In this document: one piece after another, positions 6,882-14,829 of the stretch
Numbering within the stretch: position 1 is the first letter of the stretch
How the letters are laid out: every line of letters starts with the position of its first letter
Origin: Pavlovales sp. CCMP2436
Lineage: Eukaryota; Haptophyta; Pavlovophyceae; Pavlovales
Direction: 5' to 3'
Length of the DNA: 15,119 nt
Assembly (NCBI GenBank): GCA_026770615.1
Contig: MU631432.1
Coordinates: 276,236-291,354, forward strand
Program-made: the position numbers and the translations under genes
Notes under the pieces: model-generated
What the model was told of the DNA's origin: nothing
Seen by the model: only the letters and a program-made list of their open reading frames with translations
Database searches by the model: none

Positions 6882-7337
6882 ATGAATGAGCAGAATCATG
6901 ACATTTTCCTATCCGTCCATAGTTTCGAGGCGACCAGTTTTACTCGACGCCGCAAAGGCATTGGATCCTCGCGCGACATGCCCGGTGCGCACGGCTGCCG
7001 CCCAGGCGTGCACCGCCCACGCGCTTCATCTCCCCTTCCCGACCGCCCCCGCAGGAATCTACGAAGAACTCGACCGCCTGCTCGAGAACCCAACTTTGAA
7101 CTCGGTTTTCCAGACCCTGTCGGCCACAACGATGATCGCGGTGTGCCTCGCTCACCGCCTGATGGACTCGCGCGTCAGACGTCCCTGCGCTTCAATCTCC
7201 CCCCTCCCCCCCGACGGCGCGCTGCACAGAGGCACATCATGAACCGCCACGCTGGGGCGCTGCGCCTCACCACCTCCACCAAATTCAAGCTGCACCTCAA
7301 CAAAGTGACACGCATCTTCGAGATCCAGCGCAAGTAG
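6882..7337 (+). CDS. Small three-exon protein of unknown function
   Basis: Exons are 6882-6984, 7055-7173 and 7230-7337 (330 nt, 109 aa). Both introns are GT-AG, 70 and 56 nt, with pyrimidine-rich 3' ends (CCCCCGCAG; TCCCCCCCGAC...CACAG). The phases close exactly (G|GA; phase 0). The spliced product reads naturally across both joins (SSRDMP-GIYEELDRLL; RLMDSR-RHIMNRHAG). It contains a likely helix LENPTLNSVFQTLSATTMIA and a basic end KFKLHLNKVTRIFEIQRK. I do not recognise a family. The ATG at 6882 is the first in frame, but 5' exons could have been lost or lie upstream, because the TIR interval ends only 136 bp before it. An alternative acceptor at CCATAG (about 6924) would make the first part of exon 1 intronic. 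Convergent with the carrier gene. Confidence 0.55.
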   Translation: MNEQNHDIFLSVHSFEATSFTRRRKGIGSSRDMPGAHGCRPGVHRPRASSPLPDRPRRNLRRTRPPAREPNFELGFPDPVGHNDDRGVPRSPPDGLARQTSLRFNLPPPPRRRAAQRHIMNRHAGALRLTTSTKFKLHLNKVTRIFEIQRK

Positions 7338-7773
7338 ACGCCGAGCGCCGCCGCATGCAGGTCCTGACCGGCCACGCACACTCACAAACCACGAAAACTT
7401 AACGCGACCGACTCGTTCGGCTACGCGAGTTCCTCCATCTTGATCAAACTCCGCGCCAACTCGGACGAGCGCTGACCGCAATTCCGCCATCGATACAGAG
7501 TGCTGCCAGTAACACTGTCAGACTCTAGTTCATTTTTTTTGATAAAAGCATGGTATTATAATATGATCTAATTGATTAACGATTACATCACGCCCCTCAG
7601 CGTAATGTCAATGAAGGGGGATTCGGGCTGGCGGTGTTTCATGTTCAAGTCAAGCTGATCTTAGCGCCTCAACGCAGGCTCCTACGCGCTACGCTGGAGT
7701 GGGGAACTGGTAGAAATGGTGGATGATGACGAAGCCGAAATCAAAGCGCTGACGTTATATGTACTTGCAGGAC
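7338..7773. other. Convergent intergenic region
   Basis: No gene is visible between two convergent stop codons. An AT-rich stretch at about 7527-7590 (TTTTTTTTGATAAAAG, ATTATAATATGATC) probably holds both polyadenylation sites. Confidence 0.4.
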
Positions 7774-9669
7774 TCAGAGACGTCGAAGCAGATCAAGAGA
7801 TAATTCGAAGGTAGCGAGTCCGACGGCGCCTCCAGTCCCCATGCGCAAACTCTTCGCTGTGAAGCCCTTCCACAGCGCGCCCGTCCCCTCTGTGCGTGCG
7901 ATGTGCGCCATTCGTGCGAGCATGCTCGGATCACTGCTTGCGCTTCCTACAGCTGTGCCGGATACCTCCGCCTGCATCCGGCTCTTCACCACGTCTACGT
8001 GCGGGTATTGAATTATTGAATTAATATTATGCCAACATCATTATAGTTATTCAATTGTAAATAATTCATAAACACGATAAAACATTAAATCATTCTTACC
8101 AGTAGATCGCTGCTACGTGGGGTTAGTTGCAGGCGTGCGCGCGCACGCACACACACACAAAGAGAGAGAGAGAGAGAAAGAGATACACTCACACACACAG
8201 ATACACACAAAAACAGAGAGAGAGAGAGAGAGAGAGAGATACACACACACACACACACACATACACACACAGAGAGATACACACACACACACACACACAC
8301 ACATACACACACACGCACACACACACACACACACACACGTACACGCATACGCACGCACGCACCGAAGGGGCAGTTGAAGCACGTGGCGAACACCCCCGCG
8401 CAGAACCCGAGCGACATCGAGAGCGCCCGCCCCGACCACCCCGTGAGTTCAGCACCCCGCAAGGCGCGCGCCTTAGAATTGAGCGCGGCGTAAGATGCGA
8501 AGTACACGGAGTTCCAGACGCAGTTACGCATTATCGTAACCTAGGTTCGTGGCGGAGAGACGACGCGGGGAGTAAGATAGCGCATGAGACGATCGATGCG
8601 CTGACACTCCCATGGCAGGCCCGTATGCCTTCGGGCTGCAAGTTGAGGGACGCTATAAGAAATATTATTAAGAAAGTAACCTGCTCTGAATGTCTGCAAC
8701 CCACCGCCTACTGCCCCGCCTTTCTATAAGTAAGTCGTAGTTTTAAAAAGAAGTAACCTGCAACCTGTCCGATAAAGATCCGTACTTTCACAAAGGGGGT
8801 TAGTTATACAATAAAACGAATAAATAGGGCCGGATGAGAGCAACAAGCCTCCCTACCAAGCTTGACATTGCTCAGATTCCTGTATTCCCGTATGTTTACT
8901 CTTCTTGCGTTCCGGGTCTTTATCGGACAGACCTGCAACCCTGTGGCCAGCGAGGCGGCGCCCTCAATGGCCAACATCGTTCGCACGCAGTGCCAGGCGT
9001 TGTGATAGCGCCCTGTGTGCTCCTTAGCCTGTAGCCGCACCTTCACGACCTGGAATGGCGTGACGATGAGGGCCTATGTTGGGGATGTGTGGGGGATGTG
9101 TGTGTTGGGGGGACGGGGGGACGTGGGGGGTAAGGGGGACGTGTGGAAAATTTGGCGATGAAAGTGGTGAGTGAGTGAGTGTGTGGGGGGGGGGGAGAGA
9201 GAGACTGTCACCTCGGGCACCCCAGACACCGCGCCTGCGCAGAAGCTGGTGAGCGCGTCGTCGCGGCCGCCGCGCGCGCGCGTGACCAGCGTTCGCGTCT
9301 GCGCGTAGGCTGCGTACATGGCACTGTGTGTGTGTGTGTGTGTGTGTGTAAATATCTAGAAATACGTCCGTCCCCTGACAGGTCTCCACATGGCCCAAGC
9401 GTTGCGAGAACACTCGGATCAAGGGACCTTAGCAGAGCACACGGATACCTGGATTTTGGGATTCCGCAGAGGAGCTCGGGCACTATGCCCCGGTAGAGCC
9501 TTTGAGCCCCCCCCTCCGCCGCCACCGTTCTCAGCCCCGCGAGCACGCCCACGTCGTGACCCGGGCTGAGCTGGAAACGGGTCTTGAGCATGTCCAGCGG
9601 TTGCACCACAACAACCTCACACGTGCCAGCGATCGCGCCTGCGATAAAGAGGTGCGTGTTGTCCCCCAT
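7774..9669 (-). CDS. Mitochondrial carrier, 2-oxodicarboxylate carrier type (five exons)
   Basis: Exons on the minus strand are 9669-9449, 9323-9212, 9073-8933, 8540-8363 and 7994-7774: 873 nt, 290 aa, the usual size of a SLC25 protein. All four introns are GT-AG and all phases close. Three carrier repeats carry the signatures PLDMLKTRFQ (from residue 24), PFQVVKVRLQ (from 117) and PFDVVKSRMQ (from 216; its codon D218 is split by intron 4). The blocks VTIMRNCVWNSVYF and SLRMGTGGAVGLATFE match those of the ODC1/SLC25A21 group, which exchanges 2-oxoadipate and 2-oxoglutarate across the inner mitochondrial membrane. The exact substrate is inferred. The ATG at 9669 places the first membrane helix at the very N-terminus, as in the family; an in-frame upstream ATG at 9954 would add 95 low-complexity residues. 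Simple repeats fill introns 1, 2 and 4, and intron 3 carries a transposon. Confidence 0.88.
7995..8362 (-). other. Carrier intron 4 with a long compound microsatellite
   Basis: 368 nt between PF(D) and DVVKSRMQ. Positions 8143-8358 are almost wholly CA/GA dinucleotide runs (TG/TC on the coding strand). The donor is TTCG|GTGCGTGCG and the acceptor is CGCACGTAG|ACGTGG. Confidence 0.85.
8143..8358. repeat. Compound (CA)n/(GA)n microsatellite
   Basis: Alternating ACACAC and AGAGAG blocks lie within carrier intron 4. They generate open frames on both strands that are not genes. Confidence 0.95.
8765..8930. mobile_element. 166-bp inverted-repeat element at a splice donor, 9-bp target duplication
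   Basis: The arms CTGTCCGATAAAGATCCG (8765-8782) and, reversed, CTGTCCGATAAAGACCCG (8930-8913) differ at one of 18 positions. ACCTGCAAC flanks it on both sides (8756-8764 and 8931-8939). A 9-bp duplication is typical of Mutator-like elements. On the coding (minus) strand the duplicated target is GTTGCAGGT, which contains the CAG|GT splice donor of carrier exon 3. The element therefore begins 2 nt into the present intron. Confidence 0.8.
9074..9211 (-). other. Carrier intron 2, simple-sequence rich
   Basis: 138 nt, donor CCCGAG|GTGACAG, acceptor CAACATAG|GCCCTC. It contains TC, C-homopolymer and CACT runs followed by CCCCC/ACAC tracts. The join gives GVPE-ALIVTPFQ. Confidence 0.8.
9324..9448 (-). 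other. Carrier intron 1, ending in a (CA)n tract
   Basis: 125 nt. The donor is CCAG|GTATCCG. The acceptor ACACAG|TGCC is formed by the end of a (CA)n microsatellite at about 9325-9349, which serves as the pre-acceptor tract. The first 38 nt belong to a dispersed repeat also seen at 11471-11509. Confidence 0.8.
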
Positions 9670-10069
9670 CGCCCGTCCTTTCCACGCCGAGACGGTGGTC
9701 GGATGGGCGGCGGGCTCGGAGGTGGGCTCGGTGGCGGGTGACGGAGGCGAGGGCCCGGGAGAAGGGGAGTTGCTACCAGCCTGCCACCAAGGGATACCAC
9801 ACGCCAAACTGCCCAAACCCGAGCCCCAGTTCTCAGACGGTAAATCGGATTTCAGCACGCACAAAAATCGAGACGAGTGCGCAGGCCCCGCGGCACCTCT
9901 CGACGAGAGGTGCCGCCGGAGCACGGCGCACGCTTGCAACATCCGTGCGCTCACCTGCCGCGCCGTGCGTCGCGCGCGCGCCCGAAGCTGGTAGGATCAA
10001 ACTATTAAAAAGTAATTTGCGACTACGGCGGCTGCGAGGTCCTGCGGCTGGCCGAAGTCCTGCGACCAG
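9670..10069. promoter_or_regulatory. Divergent promoter region of carrier and thioredoxin-like genes
   Basis: 400 bp separate the two divergent start codons, so the promoters of both genes must lie here unless the carrier's longer 5' end (ATG at 9954) is used. No TATA box or other element is clear. The region shows a short foldback, GGCACCTCTCGACGAGAGGTGCC, centred near 9903. Confidence 0.4.
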
Positions 10070-10672
10070 ATGCGCCCCACGCTCGCGGCCGGGCTGCTGC
10101 TGCTGCTCGTTGCGCACGCGGCGGAGCCGGCCGCGGACCGCGAGGGTAAGGTGCACCAGCTCGATGAGACCACATTTGAGCATCTCACCCAGGCAGCCAC
10201 GGGCGCGACTACGGGACCCTGGCTGGTTGCCTTCTGCAACTCGGTCGACTACGAGTGCAGGCGGCTCAAGCGGCTAATGCCAAAGGTCGCGAGCAAGCTT
10301 GAAGCCGAGGCGGAGGAGCGCGGGCGCACCCCTGCGAACGTTGCGATCGTGGATGTTGACGAGAGCCCGTGGCTCGCGAAGCGGTTCGGTCTAGCGCACG
10401 TACCCGCGGTTCTCTTCTTCCAGCTCGGTGTCATGTACTACTATACAGGGGCCTACACGGGCGACCTGCTCGTAAACTTTGCCCAGTCCGGCTACCGCAC
10501 GGCCGGCCACTCGCACGTCCCGCCGGAGCCGCACATCGCCGACTCCCATGAGCGAACCTTCCTGATCACTGTCGGCGTGGTGGCCGTCGTGAGCGCTGCC
10601 CTCTACCTGGTGGACCTGCTTCTCGGTCGACAGCGTGCGCGTGCTGTGAAGCCCACAGGCAAGGCGCGATGA
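10070..10672 (+). CDS. Signal-peptide-bearing, single-pass thioredoxin-fold protein lacking the CxxC pair
   Basis: 200 aa, single exon. Residues 1-18 (PTLAAGLLLLLVAHAA core) are a typical signal peptide. A thioredoxin fold follows: VHQLDETTFEHL, GPWLVAFCNSVDYECRRLKRL, VAIVDVDESPWLAKRFGLAHVPAVLFF. The VP at 111-112 is the cis-proline. Where active protein disulfide isomerases have WCGHC this protein has VDYEC, so the first catalytic Cys is Asp60 and only the second (Cys63) remains, with an extra Cys56. A hydrophobic segment (about 164-185) and a short basic tail make it type I membrane topology, as in TMX proteins of the endoplasmic reticulum. It is probably not an oxidoreductase but a chaperone-like or adaptor member; that role is inferred. 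Confidence 0.75.
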   Translation: MRPTLAAGLLLLLVAHAAEPAADREGKVHQLDETTFEHLTQAATGATTGPWLVAFCNSVDYECRRLKRLMPKVASKLEAEAEERGRTPANVAIVDVDESPWLAKRFGLAHVPAVLFFQLGVMYYYTGAYTGDLLVNFAQSGYRTAGHSHVPPEPHIADSHERTFLITVGVVAVVSAALYLVDLLLGRQRARAVKPTGKAR

Positions 10673-10944
10673 GCTCTGGACGGCGCGCCTGGGGCTCGCA
10701 CGGCACAATCGCACACTGTCAGCATGGGCCCTCGGAACTTGGGCGGCGTGCGCTGCCAGTGCTTGGCAACGATGGCCGCAGCCGAGCAGGCCAGCGCGGA
10801 CTGCAGGCTGACAGCTGGATGCAAGTCGCACATTGCCAACTAACTTTCCAAGTTATATTAACGTTATTGAGCACATTAGCGCCGCACTTGCGAGCGCCCA
10901 GGCCAGCACTGGCAGGATTTTCCGACAGTCTGCCACAGCCTGTC
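10673..10944. other. Gene-free stretch downstream of the thioredoxin-like gene
   Basis: No gene or repeat copy is visible. It contains the 3' region of the upstream gene and ends at the target duplication of the second MITE. Confidence 0.4.
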
Positions 10945-11396
10945 GGGTCGAAATCCAAATTAGTGGCGCGATTCCGCACTGGGGAGGGGGCACAGTGCTG
11001 GCCGGGACGAAGAAGTAGACATTGGTCACCCCTGCGCGCTAAGTGTCGATAGCTGATGTCGAATAGAGCCCTCCTCGACGGTCGGAGCCCACCTCGTGTG
11101 CCTCACAGGTGCCTCTAGGGTCGACAACAAACTTCGTGTAACTAACATTTCCGAGTCTCAGCGTTCGGAAGCGAAAGGAAAGTCATGGTGACTCCCGAAG
11201 TGGTGCCGCGGAGTTAGTTGCAGATTCGTGAATGGGGCGGTGCCCCATTAACGAATCTGCAACTAGCCCCATTCATAAATCTGCAACCAACTCCGCGGCA
11301 CCACCGGCACCTCCGGTTCCTGAGTTGCTCCGGAGGATTTTCACCGGGCTTCTTCGATTTTTCCCCCGGACTGGCCACTAATTCGGATTTTGACCC
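10945..11396. mobile_element. MITE family A, copy 2 (452 bp, TGTC target duplication)
   Basis: The ends are GGGTCGAAATCCAAATTAGTGG and the complement of GGGTCAAAATCCGAATTAGTGG. TGTC lies at both 10941-10944 and 11397-11400. It aligns with 6108-6576 along its length and shares the internal foldback. Here a long stem forms between about 11200 and 11305 (GTGGTGCCGCGGAGTTAGTT against its complement). Confidence 0.85.
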
Positions 11397-11741
11397 TGTC
11401 GTGCGTGTAAGTTTCTTGTTAAACGTTCGTCCCCGGGAGGATCTCACTGGATTTAAGTGTTGAAAAAAAATACTCAGATCCAGGGATCCATCCCGAGCAC
11501 ACGGATACCGTTTCTACTGCTGATCAGTTCAGCCACACGACGATCGACGACTAACGATTCTCGACTGCGACGCTGACCGACTTCCATTGCTCTCCCTCGC
11601 GTCGTCTGGAAATGCAGCTCCGTCTGCGAGTGCGGCCCACTTTCGCGCATCCCAAACATTACTTAGCCTGGCTCGCATATATTGAGATTTTTGCCCGGGG
11701 GCAAAAATCACAAATATACGCGGCTTATTTGCTGGCCCATT
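11397..11741. other. Gene-free stretch with one dispersed repeat and one hairpin
   Basis: Positions 11471-11509 match 9411-9449 at 30 of 39 positions. At 11686-11709 an 11-bp perfect stem (GATTTTTGCCC / GGGCAAAAATC) encloses a 2-nt loop. No gene is visible. Confidence 0.5.
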
Positions 11742-12423
11742 CTATCCCACCCCTTGACGGGGGTGGGCCTCGGGCGCAGGACTTTGTGATGCGGGGTGTG
11801 GTGGGCTTGCTGGCTCATGTTTGGTTTTAGGTTTTTTGTCGCCCGAGTGGTGTGACAGCGTGGGTGACTGGCCGGTTTCAAGGGCCCGTTTGGTTGCTGA
11901 GCGCAGTGTGCGTGAGTGGTGCATGAATATGAAGGACTTGTCATGGATCAGTGCGTGCATGCGTGACAGGCCTGCTGCGGATTCGTGGTTTATGGCGGGA
12001 CTGGCTGGTCCTATTTTGGGTTCGGTGGGACTGGCTGCTCTTGGTAGTAATGTGGTTTTGGTTCGAGACGGTCTCTGGTTGCGTTTTTCCACGTTTGATG
12101 TGCGTAAGCGTTGCTGGCCTCGGCTGGGCCTGAGGGTGGACTTCGGCTGCATGGAGGGTATGGTCGGGTTTACACCTGTTAATGAATCTTCATTATTCGT
12201 AGGTTGGTTGCGCATCAGGCATCTTCGTTTGGCACGGGTGGTCAGTGCACTGGCGTCCGTTGGGAGTATGGGCTCTTGCTGTATAGGTGGTATGGCTGTT
12301 GGGGATATGGGCTCATACTGAGCGATGCTGTCCGTTGGGGGTATAGGCTCATACCGCAGAAATGGTATAGCCGCTGGTGCCTCGATTTGAGCGATGCTGT
12401 CCTTTAGGGGTATGGGCTCATAC

Positions 12424-12589
12424 AGGGGATCGTGGGCAATAAGAAACCGTCGTGTTAAGAAACTGAGCCTCATTTTTTAGCCCTTCAATAGTAGTTTTAA
12501 CCAAAATTTAACCATTGTTTGTATGTGATTTGCCAAGAAACTCAGCCTCGGCCTCAAAACCCGCCGTTCTTATTGCCCGTGATCCCCAG
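12424..12589. mobile_element. TIR family B, short copy (about 165 bp)
   Basis: The arms GGGGATCGTGGGCAATAAGAA (12425-12445) and, reversed, GGGGATCACGGGCAATAAGAA (12587-12567) differ at 2 of 21. TAC lies on both sides (12421-12423, 12590-12592). Removing the element and one TAC rejoins the 69-bp repeat in frame, so the empty site is inferable from neighbouring repeat copies. The exact terminal bases (A...AG) are uncertain. Confidence 0.7.
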
Positions 12590-12735
12590 TACTGCATAGG
12601 TGGTATGGCCGCTGGTGCTTCGTTTTGGGCGATGCTGTCTGTTGGGGGTATGGGCTCATACTGCATAGGAGGTAAGGCTGATGGTTCCTTGTTTTGAGCG
12701 ATGCTGTCCGTTGGGGGTATGGGCTCGTATTGTAT

Positions 12736-12918
12736 CAGCAACCAGCAGATCATCTCCCTAAACGCCCTTGCCCGGGCACACTACCGGAGATCCATCGGCA
12801 CGCGCGGTGGCGCCCAAGCCAGCGCAGCCGACTAAGGCACGCAGCAGGCAATGGGCGATGCAGCGCTCAGACCAGCACAACATTCAGAACAGTCAGACGC
12901 CAGCTTGAATCCCTATCA
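12736..12918 (+). mobile_element. SINE-like element, dispersed copy inside the retroelement repeat
   Basis: 183 bp from CAGCAACCAGCAG to CCCTATCA, matching 3350-3536, followed by a TA-rich tail (TAAGTATACATA). It interrupts the minus-strand 69-bp repeat. GTAT lies before it (12732-12735) and after the tail, a possible short target duplication. Confidence 0.7.
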
Positions 12919-14211
12919 TAAGTATACATAGGTGGTATGGCCGCTGGTGCTGTGTTTTGATTCAGGTTCCTTGCTGCCTGCTTAGCTGTCTGGGCGGCCC
13001 ACATGGCTACCTTAAACTTATACGCGTCGTATAGAGATATATTGTCCTTGGTTGACGCCGCTAATGCTTCGACTGCCGCTTCGCGTGATTTGTGTATTCT
13101 GAGGCTATGGCGTAGGAGAGTGTAGTGTAAGTCGCCGGGCTTGAGTGCGTCACCGGTGTCGACGTCCTTCCTTTCTGAGCTCTTCTTTGACACTTAATCC
13201 TACCCTTCCGGTGAAGTAGTCCGGCCAAGATATCATGTGTGTCGCCATTGATTTTGACTTGGCGGGTCCCAGACTCGGGGACAGTTCCTTGCTGAGGGAG
13301 CGGTGGAGGTCGTGGCGGTGCTTTTCCGTTGACGAGCACTCGTGGTATAAGTGATGCTTTGTGTCTTGTTAGTTGGGTGCTATTTTGCATAGAGGGCAGG
13401 CGAGGCCCATTGTTTCGGACTTTTCGTCAATGGTAATTGTAGTGGTGGCCATCGCCGGAAAGTCTGCTGCCCACTCGGCATTGTGGCGGTATGATCCGAG
13501 TATCAATCTGGCCATGTGTTTGGTGTACTTTTCCGTGGGTCGCTGTTGCCCCCTAACTCGTGGGAGGCGTAGAGCCATTGTGCTTTCTTTTGACCACATG
13601 ACTTCTACATTGGCCATTGTACCTATGCCGGGGGCATATTTGCCGGCCTCTATTCTCTAGGCGATCCCTCGCAACTCTGTCTATTAGCGCATGGCGTGCT
13701 GCTCGTTGGTCGGATGTGATGATGTCTCCTGTCGCAGTGCCGCTATTGTCCAGCACTGGGCCGTGAGCGTGTTTTTTGTGAGCTGTACTGTGGCGGCTTC
13801 TCTGTGTACTGCTACTACCTTTGAGCCCCAGTCGCTCAATGCGTTCTGCACCAGCTTTATGACAGCCGGGGGTTGGAGGTGGGGAGGCAAATCAGCCTGG
13901 CTGCACCAGTTGTCGCCTCGCGTGGAGATGAAGAGCCGAGTCACTTTCTTCAGCGCCTCTGCTGTCACTATTCTAGCTCTCGAGGCGTCATCGTGACGTA
14001 CCGCTCCCGAGGTATGTATAATTCTGGCTACTTCATCATCCGATTTGGTATGAGCCGCAGTGTGAGTCGTGTTCCTGTAGCGTCCGTGCGCCTCGTCACG
14101 TTGTTTGAGGCTGAGTAGCCGGCAGAAGTGAGGGTTTGCATTATAGCTCGTGGGATCCCTTAACCCGTGTGGTAGGGGGTTGCGGTCTAGGTGCCGTCTT
14201 TGCCCGTACGC

Positions 14212-14364
14212 CTAAATTCGGGCTGCAAGTCGGGGGATGTTCAAACTAAAAGAACTATTATAAAAAAAGTTTGACCCAGAGCCCAGCGGCAGCTCAAGCT
14301 TAACGTTAAATATATCTATAACTAAGTAGTCACATACGGGCGACCGCTGCGGCTGATCTTCTGT
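14212..14364. other. Short gene-free AT-rich stretch
   Basis: Lies between the first stop codon upstream of the retroelement frame and the next inverted-repeat element. Nothing is recognisable. Confidence 0.35.
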
Positions 14365-14829
14365 AGGGGATCGCGGGCAATAAGAAGGGCAAATTTTGAG
14401 CTTGAGGCTGAGCTACTTAGCTGCTTCTTTGGGTCGACAGATCAGCAGGCTCAGCTTCTTACAGCCTTCGGCGCCCTTCATATTAATTAAAGATTAATAA
14501 AGTGGGCGTGAACAATAACTAATAGTTGCGCCCGGCCGCGCGCCTCGTCGCAACTCGCGCGCGCACGCGGTCGCGCGCACGCCTGTCGCGCGCTATGACG
14601 CACGTCGAGGGCGTGATCAGAAAGGCGCGCGCGGCGCTCGCAGGGTACATGCTGCTCGATGGTGTGATCTCTGCCACGAGATCCACACGCTCCAGCCCCT
14701 CCCCCCCCGGACCCTACCCCCAGCATCTTTTTTTACTCTAAGGAGCTGGCTTTCGAGCAAGCTCGGCTTCTTCGGGTAAAAAAAATAACGAGGCTCAGCT
14801 TCTTAAGGGTACGGCTCCCGCGATCCCCT
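14365..14829. mobile_element. TIR family B, long copy with GC-rich cargo
   Basis: The arms AGGGGATCGCGGG (14365-14377) and CCCGCGATCCCCT (14817-14829) are perfectly complementary. If the element is taken as GGGG...CCCC, TGTA flanks both sides. The left subterminal sequence (GGGCAATAAGAA...GAGGCTGAG) matches the right half of the 12424-12589 element. Its right subterminal sequence (TTAAGAAGCTGAGCCTCGTTA on the reverse strand) matches that element's left half, so the two are related in opposite orientation. Positions about 14527-14725 are a GC-rich block unlike the AT-rich arms. It has open frames on both strands, including MTHVEGVIRKARAALAGYM on the plus strand, and may be captured host sequence. 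Confidence 0.6.

Larger units (their letters stand above)
12270..12960 (-). repeat. 69-bp coding tandem repeats, split by two insertions
   Basis: The minus-strand repeat unit encodes YEPIPPTDSIAQNEAPAAIPPMQ or variants. Recognisable copies: the end of one at 12925-12960, two at 12590-12735, one complete and several shortened at 12270-12423. The period is 69 bp where it is regular. The unit keeps its reading frame between copies, which suggests past selection on protein. Confidence 0.65.
11742..14211 (-). pseudogene. Decayed retroelement ORF, interrupted by other repeats
   Basis: Minus-strand reading from about 14211 downward. A 175-codon open segment (14211-13684) is followed by a short frame change near 13740-13650. 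Then comes a segment in the first frame (13656-13150) containing CPLCK, an in-frame TAA at 13369-13371, and then HHLYHEC. Together these form the CX2C...HX3HxC-like finger found at the C-terminus of LINE reverse transcriptases. A second frame shift near 13190 leads to a segment containing ALAASTKDNISLYDAYKFK. It then enters a proline-rich 23-residue tandem repeat (YEPIPPTDSIAQNEAPAAIPPMQ class) and a basic, Ser/Pro-rich tail ending at 11742. The SINE-like copy (12736-12918) and the small TIR element (12424-12589) interrupt the repeat. The reverse transcriptase catalytic core is not in this window. The family assignment rests on the finger and is moderate. Confidence 0.5.

Noticed and set aside
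8101..8110. A possible 10-nt micro-exon (CAG|CGATCTACTG|GTAAGA on the minus strand) inside carrier intron 4
   Set aside because: Direct joining of the flanking exons already gives the exact carrier signature PFDVVKSRMQ; including 10 nt would break the frame.
8085..8531. Val/Cys- and Leu/Ser-rich frames over the microsatellite
   Set aside because: Intronic simple repeat; the real exon ends at PF(D) at 8363.
9670..9954. N-terminal extension of the carrier from ATG 9954
   Set aside because: Low-complexity Pro/Ser/Ala residues without family similarity; carriers normally begin just before the first helix. It cannot be excluded.
11821..12321. Plus-strand 166-aa frame
   Set aside because: Trp/Gly/Met-rich and antisense to the retroelement tail, whose in-frame 23-residue repeats favour the minus strand.
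13684..14118. RNase H assignment for the upstream retroelement segment
   Set aside because: An AHT-like patch is present but the catalytic Asp/Glu pattern is not visible, so I left it unnamed.
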